NCBI GenBank assembly: GCA_903917705.1
Contig: CAIXBQ010000159.1
Location: 1-35,667 of the forward strand
DNA: 35,667 bases
DNA from: an uncultured Verrucomicrobia subdivision 3 bacterium
GTDB lineage: Bacteria > Verrucomicrobiota > Verrucomicrobiia > Limisphaerales > UBA11358
Direction of reading: 5' to 3'
Shown in pieces: positions 7,547 through 16,349 of this stretch. The translations under genes and the position numbers were made by a program. The notes under the pieces were generated by a model. The model saw nothing but the letters and a program-made list of their open reading frames with translations. It had not been told where the DNA came from and ran no database searches. The stretch's first letter is position 1, and each line of letters opens with the position of its first letter.

Positions 7547-8446
7547 ATGACTAAACCTACCTTGCTCGTTCTCGCCGCCGGCATGGGCAGCCGCTATGGC
7601 GGACTCAAACAGATTGACCCCGTCGGCCCGGCGGGCGAAACCATCATCGACTACTCGATTTATGACGCGATGCGCGCCGGCTTCGGCAAGCTCGTCTTCG
7701 TCATCCGCAAAGACATCGAGCAGCAGTTCCGCGAGATCATCGGCTCGCGATTTGAAAAGCGCATCGCGGTGGAGTACGTCTTTCAGGAACTCGACAAGCT
7801 CCCGCCGGGCTTTTCCCTGCCGGCCGGCCGCACCAAGCCCTGGGGCACAACGCATGCGATTCTGATGGCCGAGGGCGTGGTCAAAGAAAACTTCGCCGCC
7901 ATCAACGCGGACGACTTCTACGGCCAGAACGCCTACAAGATCCTCGCGCAGCACCTGACCGCCGGCACGCCGGACTACGCGATGGTGGGCTTCATTTTGA
8001 AGAACACCTTGTCGGACCACGGCAGCGTCGCGCGCGGCGTTTCGCGGACCGACGCGAACAACTATCTCACCTCTATCGTGGAGATGACGAAAATCGTGCG
8101 CGACGGCAGCGGCGCAAAAAATGAAAACGCCGACGGCACGACCACGAAGCTCTCCGGCGACGAGCCGGTCTCGATGAATTTCTGGGGCTTCACGCCGGCG
8201 CTGTTCCCCCAGATCAAGGTGGACTTTGAAAACTTCCTGAAGCGGTCCGGCGGCGAATTGAAGTCCGAAAGCTTCATTCCCAGCACGGTCGGCAATCTTG
8301 TGAACGCCGGTCAAGCGAAGGTGAAGGTGCTCCGGACGAACGACTCGTGGTTCGGCGTGACTTACCGCGAGGATCGTCCGCGCGTCGTGGAAAGCATCCG
8401 CCAGCTTATCACCCAGGGCAAATACCCGGAAAACCTTTGGGCGTGA
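7547..8446 (+). CDS. Sugar-phosphate nucleotidyltransferase-like protein
   Basis: A 299-aa NTP-transferase-fold protein. The N-terminal LVLAAGMGSRYGGLKQ (residues 7-22) is the nucleotide-binding signature of sugar-1-phosphate nucleotidyltransferases. NADDFYG at about residue 118-124 supplies the metal-binding Asp. These enzymes transfer a nucleotide to a sugar phosphate to give an NDP-sugar. The shortened C-terminus lacks the left-handed beta-helix of GlmU-type enzymes. The sugar cannot be told from the sequence. ATG 7547 is chosen because it starts exactly at the conserved domain; the upstream frame is not conserved-looking. The gene is followed by a hairpin shared with convergent nadB. Confidence 0.8.
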   Translation: MTKPTLLVLAAGMGSRYGGLKQIDPVGPAGETIIDYSIYDAMRAGFGKLVFVIRKDIEQQFREIIGSRFEKRIAVEYVFQELDKLPPGFSLPAGRTKPWGTTHAILMAEGVVKENFAAINADDFYGQNAYKILAQHLTAGTPDYAMVGFILKNTLSDHGSVARGVSRTDANNYLTSIVEMTKIVRDGSGAKNENADGTTTKLSGDEPVSMNFWGFTPALFPQIKVDFENFLKRSGGELKSESFIPSTVGNLVNAGQAKVKVLRTNDSWFGVTYREDRPRVVESIRQLITQGKYPENLWA

Positions 8447-8456
8447 TCCCGTGACG

Positions 8457-8491
8457 GGCGGGCGGGTTCCGCTTGCGGCGACCTGCCCGCC
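8457..8491. terminator. Hairpin between convergent genes
   Basis: GGCGGGCGGGT (8457-8467) pairs with ACCTGCCCGCC (8481-8491) with one mismatch. On the plus strand it is followed by GGTTGCATTTTAATTT. It lies in the 54-bp gap between the stops of the nucleotidyltransferase and nadB, so it could terminate one or both transcripts. The U tract is short. Confidence 0.5.
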
Positions 8492-8500
8492 GGTTGCATT

Positions 8501-10102
8501 TTAATTTCCCCGTCGCACCACGCTGTCGCGTTGCGACCAGTCGGGATTGGGGTTGGGAAAATCCAGATTATAATTCAACCCGCGACTTTCGGGCCGCATG
8601 AGCGCACAGCGCACGATCAGTTCGGCCACGGTCGCAATGTTGCGCAACTCCAGCAGATCGGCGGTCACGATGAAATTCCAGTAATACTCGTGAATCTCCG
8701 CCTGCAAATTCGCCAGCCGCGACTGCGCCCGCTGCAACCGCTTGTTCGTCCGCACGATGCCGACATAATCCCACATCAGCCGCCGGATTTCATCCCAGTT
8801 GTGCGAGACCACGACGAGTTCATCCGCATTGGTGGCGCTGCCGGACTGCCACAGGGGGATTTTCAGATCAGATTGCTCGCAGCGAGTTGCCAGAATTTTT
8901 CCGGCCGCGCGATGGGCGCAAACCAGCGCCTCCAGCAATGAGTTGCTGGCCAGCCGGTTCGCGCCGTGCAACCCCGTGCAGGCCACCTCGCCGACGGCAT
9001 AAAGGCCGGCGATGTCGGTCTCGCCGTCCACGTTCGTCACCACACCACCACACTGGTAATGCGCCGCCGGCACGACGGGGATTGGTTCCTTGGTGATGTC
9101 AATGCCGTAGCCGAGACACGTCTGGTAAATGTTAGGAAACCGCTCGATGATGAACCGCGCCGGCTTGTGCGTGATATCCAGGCACACGCAATCCGCGCCG
9201 GTTTTCTTCATCTCGCTGTCAATCGCGCGGGCCACGATGTCACGCGGCGCCAGCGATTTCATTTGATGATGCCCGTCCATGAATTCCCTGCCCTCAAGCG
9301 TTTTTAAGATCCCGCCTTCGCCCCGCACAGCTTCGCTGATCAGAAACGATTTTGCCTTCGGGTGATAGAGGCACGTCGGATGGAACTGCACAAACTCCAT
9401 GTTCGCAATGCTCGCGCCAGCGCGAAATGCCATCGCCACACCATCGCCGGTAGCAATGTCAGGATTCGTCGTATAGAGATAGACCTTGCCGCAGCCGCCC
9501 GTCGCGAGCAGCGTCACCGGGGCGGCGAACGTCCAAACGCGGCCATTTTTTTTCTCAAAGACGTAAGCGCCAAGGCAGCGGTTCTCGCCGACGTAGCCAA
9601 GCTTCTGACTCGTAATCAGATCAATCGCGATGTGGTTCTCGAAAATCTCGATGTTCGGCTGGCGTGAAACCGCGTTGAGCAACGCGCGTTCGATTTCGCG
9701 GCCGGTCACATCCTTCGCGTGCAGAATCCGGCGTTTCGAATGGCCGCCTTCACGGCCGAGATCCAGTTCCCTGCCGCCGTCTTCGCTTTGCGCTTCACGC
9801 TCGGAAAACTTCATACCGAGTTCAATCAGTTCCTGTATCCGCGCCGGGCCTTCTTCGACGATGCTGCGCACGACGCTTTCCTTGCACAAGCCCGCACCCG
9901 CCGCCAGCGTGTCGCGCACATGAAATTCAAACGAGTCCTCCTTGCTGGTCACCGCCGCGATGCCGCCCTGCGCGTAATTGGTGTTCGACTCCGCCCGATC
10001 CTTTTTGGTGACGATGGCCACGCGCCCGCGAGGCGCGACCTGCAACGCGAACGAAAGTCCTGCGATCCCGCTGCCGAGGATGAGAAAATCAAATTGTTTC
10101 AT
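8501..10102 (-). CDS. nadB: L-aspartate oxidase
   Basis: A 533-aa FAD enzyme that oxidises L-aspartate to iminoaspartate, the first step of de novo NAD synthesis. The N-terminal dinucleotide-binding motif is [13 protein letters not shown] (residues 7-19). Further family blocks are [12 protein letters not shown], the substrate-site HPTCLYHP near residue 238 and RGEGG near 258, and [28 protein letters not shown], which is the C-terminal FAD/substrate region. The length is typical for NadB. The start ATG 10102 gives [10 protein letters not shown]; nine extra upstream codons in frame do not fit. It lies 74 bp after panC on the same strand. No nadA or nadC is in the window. Confidence 0.95.
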   Translation of the reverse strand: MKQFDFLILGSGIAGLSFALQVAPRGRVAIVTKKDRAESNTNYAQGGIAAVTSKEDSFEFHVRDTLAAGAGLCKESVVRSIVEEGPARIQELIELGMKFSEREAQSEDGGRELDLGREGGHSKRRILHAKDVTGREIERALLNAVSRQPNIEIFENHIAIDLITSQKLGYVGENRCLGAYVFEKKNGRVWTFAAPVTLLATGGCGKVYLYTTNPDIATGDGVAMAFRAGASIANMEFVQFHPTCLYHPKAKSFLISEAVRGEGGILKTLEGREFMDGHHQMKSLAPRDIVARAIDSEMKKTGADCVCLDITHKPARFIIERFPNIYQTCLGYGIDITKEPIPVVPAAHYQCGGVVTNVDGETDIAGLYAVGEVACTGLHGANRLASNSLLEALVCAHRAAGKILATRCEQSDLKIPLWQSGSATNADELVVVSHNWDEIRRLMWDYVGIVRTNKRLQRAQSRLANLQAEIHEYYWNFIVTADLLELRNIATVAELIVRCALMRPESRGLNYNLDFPNPNPDWSQRDSVVRRGN

Positions 10103-10176
10103 AAGTTGCACAACCAAAGAGCACGACAACTGAGAATAGCCGGATGATCATCATGATTCCTGGTTTCTCGGTTTTT

Positions 10177-11037
10177 TTATAATCTGCCATTATCAATCAA
10201 TCGCGTTTTGCCCACGAACACCGCCAGCGCCATCTGCGTGCCGGGTTTCACCTCCGCGACCGGCTCCAGCGTTTCGGGATCGAAGAATTCCACATAGTCC
10301 AGCCGCGCCTGCGGGGCGGCGGTGAAAAACTCTTTCAGATCGGATTTCAGCCGCGCGGCGGAAATGGATTGCCTGGCCACCGCCGCTTTCGCCGCCTGCA
10401 AGGCGTGGAAAAGAATCACCGCCTGCGACCGCTGTTCCGCGTCGAGATATTTGTTGCGGGAACTCATCGCCAGGCCATCCCCTTCGCGCAGCGTCGGCGC
10501 GACAATGATCTTCACCGGAAAATTCAAATCCGCCACCATGCGGCGAATGATGGCCGCCTGCTGAAAATCTTTTTGCCCAAACACCGCCACGGCCGGTAAA
10601 ACGAGGTGGAACAGTTTTGCCACCACCGTCGTTACGCCGCGAAAATGCGCGGGCCGCGTTACCCCTTCCATGCTTTGCGACAGTTTTTCCTCAATTATAT
10701 ATGTGCTGTAATTCCCCTCTGCTTTGCCCAGATACATTTCCGCATCGCCCGGGGTGAAAACCACGTCCACGCCTGCCGCCCGGCAGAGTTGCAGGTCGCG
10801 CTTCAGATCACGCGGATAGCTGGCGAGGTCTTCGGCCGGCCCGAACTGCGTCGGATTGACATATATACTCACGACGACCCGGCCGCTTTTGCCAACGTGT
10901 TTGCGCGCCGCGCGCACGAGGCTCAGGTGGCCGGCATGCAGATAACCCATCGTTGGCACAAAACCAACGCGAACGCCCTGTCGCTGCCAAAACCGCGCCA
11001 GTTTCTGCATGCCCACGGCGCTGGATATGATTCGCAT
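10177..11037 (-). CDS. panC: Pantothenate synthetase
   Basis: A 286-aa enzyme that condenses pantoate with beta-alanine using ATP to give pantothenate, the coenzyme A precursor. Family motifs are PTMGYLHAGHLSLV (about 28-41), YVNPTQFGPAEDL, VTRPAHFRGVTTVV, FGQKDFQQ and the AMSSRNKYL block, which matches the ATP-binding KMSKS-like loop. The length matches bacterial PanC. It lies upstream of nadB and downstream of the glutaredoxin gene, all on the minus strand, so it may share their transcript. The ATG is not preceded by a Shine-Dalgarno sequence. Confidence 0.96.
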   Translation of the reverse strand: MRIISSAVGMQKLARFWQRQGVRVGFVPTMGYLHAGHLSLVRAARKHVGKSGRVVVSIYVNPTQFGPAEDLASYPRDLKRDLQLCRAAGVDVVFTPGDAEMYLGKAEGNYSTYIIEEKLSQSMEGVTRPAHFRGVTTVVAKLFHLVLPAVAVFGQKDFQQAAIIRRMVADLNFPVKIIVAPTLREGDGLAMSSRNKYLDAEQRSQAVILFHALQAAKAAVARQSISAARLKSDLKEFFTAAPQARLDYVEFFDPETLEPVAEVKPGTQMALAVFVGKTRLIDNGRL

Positions 11038-11129
11038 GGGATTGGTTTAACCGAAACACGCCATGATTTCACGAAAGAAAAATGCCGCGCCGGAGTAATC
11101 CAGCGCGGCGGAGTCCCCCACCAAATTGT

Positions 11130-11456
11130 TCAGGCCGCGGCAAACAGATGCGTATGCTTGCTGCACGACTGGTTGGTCGGCGCGTCGGGAACGAGATCGT
11201 TCGGCGTCACGATGTGATTCGCCAGCATCCAAGCTTCGACTTCGTCACCGCTGATGTCCGGCAGCATATGGCCATTGATCTCCACGCAGGGACTCATCAT
11301 CTGGCCGCTCTTTTCAATCATTTCCGCCCGTTGCGCCGGATTGTTGATGATATCCCGGTCCTCGAACGGCAGGTCATATTTTTTGAGAATGGCGCGCACG
11401 CCGTTGCTCCAGCCGCAGGTTGGTTTCAGATAGGCGATGATATTTGGCTTGCTCAT
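11130..11456 (-). CDS. Monothiol-type glutaredoxin-like protein (CGWS)
   Basis: A 108-aa thioredoxin-fold protein. The active site is PTCGWSNGVR at residues 13-22. It has one N-terminal cysteine followed by Gly-Trp-Ser, close to the CGFS of monothiol glutaredoxins, which carry iron-sulfur clusters, and unlike the CPYC of dithiol enzymes. The second half has MSPCVEINGHMLPDISGDEVEAWM, with the cis-Pro equivalent at SPCVEI and the GDE segment of the glutathione site. The C-terminal tail reads SCSKHTHLFAAA, with one more cysteine and histidines. ATG 11456 is chosen because the frame further upstream is non-coding. An AATATA on the plus strand gives a TATATT -10 candidate 30 bp upstream. Confidence 0.8.
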   Translation of the reverse strand: MSKPNIIAYLKPTCGWSNGVRAILKKYDLPFEDRDIINNPAQRAEMIEKSGQMMSPCVEINGHMLPDISGDEVEAWMLANHIVTPNDLVPDAPTNQSCSKHTHLFAAA

Positions 11457-11485
11457 GGGTAAACAATATTTGGTATTACAATGAC

Positions 11486-11515
11486 AATATAGTGCCACAT
11501 TAACTCCAGATGAGC
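11486..11515 (-). promoter_or_regulatory. Candidate promoter of the glutaredoxin gene
   Basis: In the AT-rich gap 11457-11612 the minus strand reads TATATT at 11491-11486. A weak TTGCTC-like -35 lies further up, but its spacing (about 20 bp) is longer than ideal. The leader would be about 20-25 nt. Evidence is base composition and the -10 match only. Confidence 0.25.
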
Positions 11516-11612
11516 AAATGATTAATGAAATGTAAGCGGATCCATCAGCGCCCCCAACACAAACACCCCAGAACATCGCTGTCGAAACCCGGATTAATCC
11601 CAGCCATCCCAA

Positions 11613-12764
11613 TCAGGCCGCCTGCTTTTCTTTTTCCTTTTTCCGCGCGGCCATGATTCTTTGCGACGGCGCGAAATTGGCAATGAATTCACGATGAAAT
11701 TCCGCGAAGGTTCCAGCGGCGAGATGCGCGCGGGCGTCGGCCATCACTTTCAGATACATGTGGGAATTGTGGACGCTCAACATGCGCAGGCCGAGAATTT
11801 CATTCACGTTCAGCAGATGCCGGAGGTAGGCGCGCGTGAAATGCTGGCAGGCGAAGCAGTCGCAGCCTTCCTCAATCGGCCGGAAGTCGGCCTTGAACTG
11901 GCCGCCCTTGACGCCGATGGCGCCGCGCCGGGTATAGGCGGTGCCATTGCGCGCCACGCGGGTGGGCAGCACGCAGTCGAACATGTCCACGCCGCGCGCG
12001 ATCAACTCAATCATTTGCGCGGGGGTGCCGAGGCCCATCGCGTAGCGCGCCTTGTGCGCCGGTAGATGCGGCACGGTGAATTCGATGGCCTTGAGCATCT
12101 CCGGCTCCGGCTCACCGACGCTCACGCCGCCGATGGCGTAGCCGTCGAATCCCATCGGCACCAGCGCCTTGGCACATTCTTCGCGCAACGCGGCGTTGCT
12201 CCCGCCCTGCACGATGCCGAATACTTTCTGGCCGGCGGCGCGCGGCTGTTCGCGGCATTCGCGCGCCCAGCGGATCGTGCGCTCAACGGCATGGCGCTGC
12301 TCGCGCGCCGGCGCGTCGTGCGGCGGACATTCGTCAAAGACCATCGCGATGTCCGAGCCGAGCACGCGCTGGATTTCCATGGATTCCTTCGGGCCGATAA
12401 ACAAAAGCGAGCCGTCGAGATGCGAACGGAACTCGACCCCGTGCGGTTTGATTTTGCGAATCTTCGCGAGGCTGAAAACCTGGAACCCGCCGCTGTCCGT
12501 GAGGATCGGCCGGGGCCAGTTCATGAATTTGTGCAGCCCGCCGGCCGCGCTGATGATTTTCAATCCGGGGCGGATGTTGAGGTGGTAGGTATTGCCGAGA
12601 ATGATCTGCGTGCCCATTTCGCAGAGTTCGCGCGGGTCGAGCGCCTTGACGCTAGCCTGCGTCCCGACGGGCATGTAAACCGGCGTATCCACGACGCCGT
12701 GCGCCGTGGTCAGCTTGCCGAGCCGGGCCTGCGTTTTCGTATCGGTCTTGAGGAGTTCAAACAT
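11613..12764 (-). CDS. tgt: tRNA-guanine transglycosylase
   Basis: A 383-aa enzyme that exchanges the wobble guanine-34 of GUN-anticodon tRNAs for preQ1 during queuosine synthesis. The DSGGFQVFSL motif places the substrate-binding Asp at about 89, and the nucleophile Asp in FDCVLPTR is at about 263. The zinc site is CDCFACQH followed by the distal histidine in LSVHN (about 299-330). RRGAI and GGVSVGEP are also family blocks. A lysine-rich tail, KKEKEKQAA, ends the protein. It lies upstream of the glutaredoxin gene, with a 156-bp gap that may carry a separate promoter. Confidence 0.97.
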   Translation of the reverse strand: MFELLKTDTKTQARLGKLTTAHGVVDTPVYMPVGTQASVKALDPRELCEMGTQIILGNTYHLNIRPGLKIISAAGGLHKFMNWPRPILTDSGGFQVFSLAKIRKIKPHGVEFRSHLDGSLLFIGPKESMEIQRVLGSDIAMVFDECPPHDAPAREQRHAVERTIRWARECREQPRAAGQKVFGIVQGGSNAALREECAKALVPMGFDGYAIGGVSVGEPEPEMLKAIEFTVPHLPAHKARYAMGLGTPAQMIELIARGVDMFDCVLPTRVARNGTAYTRRGAIGVKGGQFKADFRPIEEGCDCFACQHFTRAYLRHLLNVNEILGLRMLSVHNSHMYLKVMADARAHLAAGTFAEFHREFIANFAPSQRIMAARKKEKEKQAA

Positions 12765-12828
12765 CCCGCGAAGGATAAATCAAAAACGCCGCGATTGAAG
12801 GTGAAATTTCAACCGCTGCCGCCCGTCT

Positions 12829-13494
12829 TCAATGATTGCCCGCCAAGTCCAGCAAATGCCGCGCTTCAAACAGAAACGTCCACCACCAGACCAGCATCAC
12901 CCCGCCCCGCAGATAAAACGAAACCGCCAGCAAGCCGAAAACCACCCGGCCGGCCAGCAGCGCCGCCAGCAGCAGCGGCGGCAGCGGCATCCGGAGCGCG
13001 TCCAGTTTCAGCGCCAGCACGCCCGCTCCGAACAGGGCCGTCAGGCCGATCGCGAGACGGCGGTTCTTCAGCAGTCGCAACAGCCAGTCACACGGGGCGA
13101 AAGTCATGAACAACTGATTCAGCGCCAGCGCGAACGGCACCGCCGCCAGCCAATGCTTCACGTCGGCGGGATATTCTTCCGGCAAAACGGTCGCGAGCAA
13201 TGGATCCAGCCACCTATGATACCCCATGGCCGCAATGATTCCCGTCAAAGTGGCCAGGAGGAACGGTCGCGATTCAACTTTGAAGACCAGGACCGGCCGG
13301 CCGGTGTAAGGCGCATGCCACGCGAAGACAAAACTCCACAGCACAATGCTGCACACAAAAATCGCCGTCTCCAGATACCAGATCGGCGCGGGGCGGTGCA
13401 GCCAAAGCGACAGGCGGGGATAACAAGCCAGCGCCGACCCCAGCGCGGCCATGCCCGCCACATTCAGGACCCGCGGCTGGAGCAGAAGACGCAT
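12829..13494 (-). CDS. Unrecognised multi-pass membrane protein
   Basis: A 221-aa hydrophobic protein with about six predicted membrane segments (around residues 13-30, 39-58, 77-92, 113-131, 146-163 and 170-192) and a tryptophan-rich stretch, VWWWTFLFEARHLLDL, at the end. That end vaguely resembles the last helix of CPBP-type membrane proteases, but no EExxxR motif is visible. I do not assign a family. It starts 33 bp after the double-ACT gene on the same strand and is probably the last gene of that run. It is not obviously related to the neighbouring housekeeping genes. Confidence 0.65.
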   Translation of the reverse strand: MRLLLQPRVLNVAGMAALGSALACYPRLSLWLHRPAPIWYLETAIFVCSIVLWSFVFAWHAPYTGRPVLVFKVESRPFLLATLTGIIAAMGYHRWLDPLLATVLPEEYPADVKHWLAAVPFALALNQLFMTFAPCDWLLRLLKNRRLAIGLTALFGAGVLALKLDALRMPLPPLLLAALLAGRVVFGLLAVSFYLRGGVMLVWWWTFLFEARHLLDLAGNH

Positions 13495-13527
13495 TTTAGC
13501 CTGCCGAGCGGCACCGCCCGAACGCGG

Positions 13528-14058
13528 CTACCGCGCGGGCAATTCCGCGAAGGAAACATCCACGAACAGATCCGCGGCGATTTTCTCCAGGTCTTTTTTC
13601 AACCCCGCCAGCTCGCAGCGCTCCGGCAATTGCAGCCGCGCCACCGCCTTGAAGAGCGTCTCGCCCGACATCGGCGCGCTGACCACCTCGCTCGAAAATT
13701 CCTCCACGTTCACCCCCGCGCGCGCCAGCGCGCTCGTGATTTCGCGGACGATGCCCGGCCGGTCGCCGCCGACGATTTCCAGCCGGGTTTGACGGCCCGC
13801 CGCCGCCGCCGCCGCCGGCTGATCCGCGCGGACCACGATTTGCATGCCGCCCTGCTGCAGCTTTTGCAGCGCCTCCAGCAGGCCCGCCTTGCCCGCCGCC
13901 GGAATTTCCACCCGCAGGATCCCCGCGAACTCCCCGCCCAGCCGGCACATGCGGCTTTCCAGCCAGTTGCCGCCGTGCGCCGCGACCGTGCGCGCGATGG
14001 ATTCCACCAGGCCCGTGCGATCCGGGCTGATGATGGTCATGACGATGGGAATATTCAT
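13528..14058 (-). CDS. Double-ACT-domain protein (GcvR-like)
   Basis: A 176-aa protein made of two ACT domains. The first starts VMTIISPDRTGLVESIARTVAAHGGNW, and the second starts after an alanine-rich linker at about residue 92 with LEIVGGDRPGIVREITSAL. Both carry the (D/S)RxGIV motif that binds small ligands such as glycine. The layout matches GcvR-type regulators and the PF13740/PF01842 ACT pair. No DNA-binding domain is present, so any regulation would be through a partner. It lies 13 bp after the DUF1232-like gene and 33 bp before the membrane protein gene. Confidence 0.8.
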   Translation of the reverse strand: MNIPIVMTIISPDRTGLVESIARTVAAHGGNWLESRMCRLGGEFAGILRVEIPAAGKAGLLEALQKLQQGGMQIVVRADQPAAAAAAGRQTRLEIVGGDRPGIVREITSALARAGVNVEEFSSEVVSAPMSGETLFKAVARLQLPERCELAGLKKDLEKIAADLFVDVSFAELPAR

Positions 14059-14071
14059 GGGAAAAAATAAA

Positions 14072-14476
14072 TCAAGCCTGGCTCGTGATCTGCCGCCAAT
14101 CCACCCCCTGGCTGCCCGCGTAGGTCGCGAACGCCTTTTCGTTCTGGATCAGCACCGCGCGCACCACGCTCGAATCATCCGCCCGGCCCAGTTCCAAAAT
14201 GCTGTCCGGGATGACGCCCATTTTTTTATGGGCATAGATCAGCGCAAACACCGCCTGCCCCACCGCCGCATACGGCAGATCCTTGTACGCGCCCTCGATG
14301 GAATCCTCCACCGCGTCCGCCAGAAACTCCAGCTGGTCCACCAGGTGCGGAAACTTCGGCGCATTGATCTGCGTAAACTCCAGTTTCCACTGCGGCAACT
14401 GGCGCAGCACTTTTTCGGCGATAGCCGGCGTGATGCTGGCCGCGCCCCCGTTCACGAACTTGGCAATTTCTGGCAT
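14072..14476 (-). CDS. DUF1232 (YkvA)-like protein
   Basis: A 134-aa protein. The C-terminal half reads VGQAVFALIYAHKKMGVIPDSI and then LGRADDSSVVRAVL, which resembles the core of DUF1232/YkvA proteins (...IPDxIPxxGxxDD...). The usual second hydrophobic helix is less marked here, so it may be a soluble relative. It is the first gene of a three-gene minus-strand run with the ACT protein and the membrane protein. The role of the family is not well defined, so I give none. Confidence 0.55.
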   Translation of the reverse strand: MPEIAKFVNGGAASITPAIAEKVLRQLPQWKLEFTQINAPKFPHLVDQLEFLADAVEDSIEGAYKDLPYAAVGQAVFALIYAHKKMGVIPDSILELGRADDSSVVRAVLIQNEKAFATYAGSQGVDWRQITSQA

Positions 14477-14602
14477 GCCCGCAATCTAGTCAAAGCCGCG
14501 CCGATGGAAAGGGAAATTTTTCAACCGCCAAAAAAATCCGCTGCCCGCCCGCGCCATGAAACCCAACGAGAACTTTGGAAAAGGTGCCCGTCCGCAAGAC
14601 CT

Positions 14603-14627
14603 GGTAGGGCGGCGCTGCTGCGCCGCC
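14603..14627 (+). repeat. Single GTAG-type REP D
   Basis: GGTAG followed by a perfect 8-bp hairpin, GGCGGCGC (14608-14615), TGCT, GCGCCGCC (14620-14627). It is a solo REP, as no inverted CCCTACC follows nearby. It shares the TGCT loop with the copies at 115 and 34975 but has a different stem. It lies in the 400-bp gap 14477-14876. Confidence 0.65.
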
Positions 14628-14689
14628 TGCTTCAAACCGCCGCCACCGACAACGCCGCCGCCGGATCGCAGCCGCCCGTGCGCGCATAA

Positions 14690-14806
14690 ACCCCGACCGG
14701 ATCGCTCCCGCCGAACTTCACCCCCGACCACACCGTCACCAGCCACATCGAAAGCCCCTCGCATCACAAGCAGACGCCCGCCCCCACGCCCACGCCGACG
14801 CCTTAG
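14690..14806 (+). pseudogene. Possible relic of a TP-tailed protein
   Basis: A 39-codon open stretch, with a stop just before it at 14687 and no start codon, ends in HHKQTPAPTPTPTP and a TAG stop. The TP-rich ending is like that of the gene at 559-1293. It reads as the surviving C-terminus of a related gene, truncated near a REP element. Because short TP runs arise easily in GC-rich DNA, chance is a real alternative. Confidence 0.25.
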
Positions 14807-14827
14807 CGGCGTCCGCCGGAAATAAAT

Positions 14828-14857
14828 TCGCCCCGGTCAGTTGCCTGGCCGGGGCGA
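14828..14857 (-). terminator. Terminator hairpin of the sugar-catabolism operon
   Basis: TCGCCCCGGTCAG (14828-14840), loop TTGC, CTGGCCGGGGCGA (14845-14857): a 13-bp stem with one wobble. On the minus strand it follows the stop of the Gfo/Idh/MocA gene by 19 bp and is followed by ATTTATTT. The U tract is interrupted but acceptable. Confidence 0.65.
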
Positions 14858-14876
14858 TTTGTTTTCCGACACTGCG

Positions 14877-16319
14877 TCAGAGTTTGTAAAACTGTTCCCA
14901 ATCCTTGCGCGGCGGCACGCCGGCGAGCAATTCGTTGGCGAGCTTGTGATTCGTGATCTGTTTGGCCGCGGGATCAAACGCCAGCTTGGCATTCACGCGC
15001 TGCGCCACGACGCCCAGCGCCATGGCCTGGCACAGCGGCCCCGCCACCGCAAACGGCGACCGGCATTTCTCCCGGCCCTGGCAGGCCAGCAGAAAGTTCT
15101 TGTGATGATTGGAGGTGCTCTTGGGCACGGCCGGCAGCCGGGACGCCATCTCCTTGGCCTTGGCCTCGGGGATGATCTTCAGCGTGGCGCCATGCGAGCC
15201 GCCCTTGAAGGTCAGGCCTTCGCCGTAAATCACCTTGCCGGGCGGGCTGGCCTTGGTGTCCAGCGAACCCTTGGACGGCGGCGGAATGTTCGGGTCCACC
15301 ACGGCCTCGCCGAAGTCGGCGGGCATGGGCGGCAGGTTCTTCACGCCGTCATACCAGGTCAATTCCACCGGCGGCTGCGCGCCGCGCGCGGGAAACCGGA
15401 ACGCGAGCGTGGAGGCTTGCGGAAAGATGAACGGGCTGTAGCCATCGAGCTTCACGGCCTCGACTTCGGTCGGCAGGCCGAGGTGCAGAAATTCGTGCGC
15501 GGTGTCGAAGATGTGCGCGCCCCAGTCGCCGAGCGCGCCGTTGCCAAAGGCGAACCAGGAACGCCAGTCGCCGTTCACATAGCCTTTGTTGTATTTGTGG
15601 GCTTCCGCCGTGGCCAGCCAGCAGTCCCAATCCAGCGATTCCGGCACGGGCTGCTCGGGCAGCAGGCCGGACACCGTCATACCGTGCCAGCGGCGAGTCA
15701 TGTTCATGTAGGCGGTGATCTTGGTGACGTTCTTGATGATGCCGGCGTCCACCCAGGCCTTGAATTGAAAGTAATTCGCCTCGGAATGCCCCTGGTTGCC
15801 CATCTGCGCGGACACTTTGTATTTCTTTTCCGCCGCGATCATCAGTTCGATCTGCCGGAAGCTGTGGGCCATGGGCTTTTCGCAATAGACATGCTTGCCC
15901 AGCGACATCGCCAGCATGGCGATGGGGAAATGCGAGAAGTCGGGCGTGCCCACGCTCACGGCGTCAATGTCCTTGCCCATCTTGTCGAACATCTGCCGGA
16001 AATCCTGGAAGCGCGGGACGTTCGGAAACATCTTGAGCACGGCCTCCGTGTGCGGCGCTCCCATGTCGGTGTCGCACAGCGCCACGATGTTGGCCAGGCC
16101 GGTGGCATGGAGCGCCTTGACATCCTCCCCGCCGCGATTGCCGATGCCGCAGCACGCGAGGTTGACCTTGCCGGTGCCTGCCGCCGCCGGCGAACCGTCG
16201 GCGGCAAACAGCGAGCGCGGGGCAAAGATGGAAACCGCGCCCGTGGCCAGAACGCCTTTAAGAAACGACCGTCGGCGGATAGCCGCGGCGGCGAGATTGT
16301 TTTGATGGCTCATTTTCAT
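14877..16319 (-). CDS. Tat-exported Gfo/Idh/MocA-family oxidoreductase
   Basis: A 480-aa protein with a twin-arginine signal (RRRSFLKG at about 15-22, then a hydrophobic stretch ending near LFAADG). The Rossmann domain follows (VNLACCGIGNRGGEDV), with the family motif CEKPMAHS near residue 144 and the C-terminal alpha/beta domain containing DWGAHIFDTAHEFL. Members oxidise or reduce sugars with a nicotinamide cofactor. Exported members in Verrucomicrobiota and Planctomycetes commonly sit with DUF1080 and ThuA genes, as here. It is the last gene of a three-gene operon, 30 bp after the ThuA-DUF1080 gene and followed by a terminator. The start may be ATG 16319 or ATG 16313. The cofactor must be loaded before Tat export. 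Confidence 0.9.
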   Translation of the reverse strand: MKMSHQNNLAAAAIRRRSFLKGVLATGAVSIFAPRSLFAADGSPAAAGTGKVNLACCGIGNRGGEDVKALHATGLANIVALCDTDMGAPHTEAVLKMFPNVPRFQDFRQMFDKMGKDIDAVSVGTPDFSHFPIAMLAMSLGKHVYCEKPMAHSFRQIELMIAAEKKYKVSAQMGNQGHSEANYFQFKAWVDAGIIKNVTKITAYMNMTRRWHGMTVSGLLPEQPVPESLDWDCWLATAEAHKYNKGYVNGDWRSWFAFGNGALGDWGAHIFDTAHEFLHLGLPTEVEAVKLDGYSPFIFPQASTLAFRFPARGAQPPVELTWYDGVKNLPPMPADFGEAVVDPNIPPPSKGSLDTKASPPGKVIYGEGLTFKGGSHGATLKIIPEAKAKEMASRLPAVPKSTSNHHKNFLLACQGREKCRSPFAVAGPLCQAMALGVVAQRVNAKLAFDPAAKQITNHKLANELLAGVPPRKDWEQFYKL

Positions 16320-16349
16320 ATTAATACTTCGTGGTGGTTGATGATTGGT

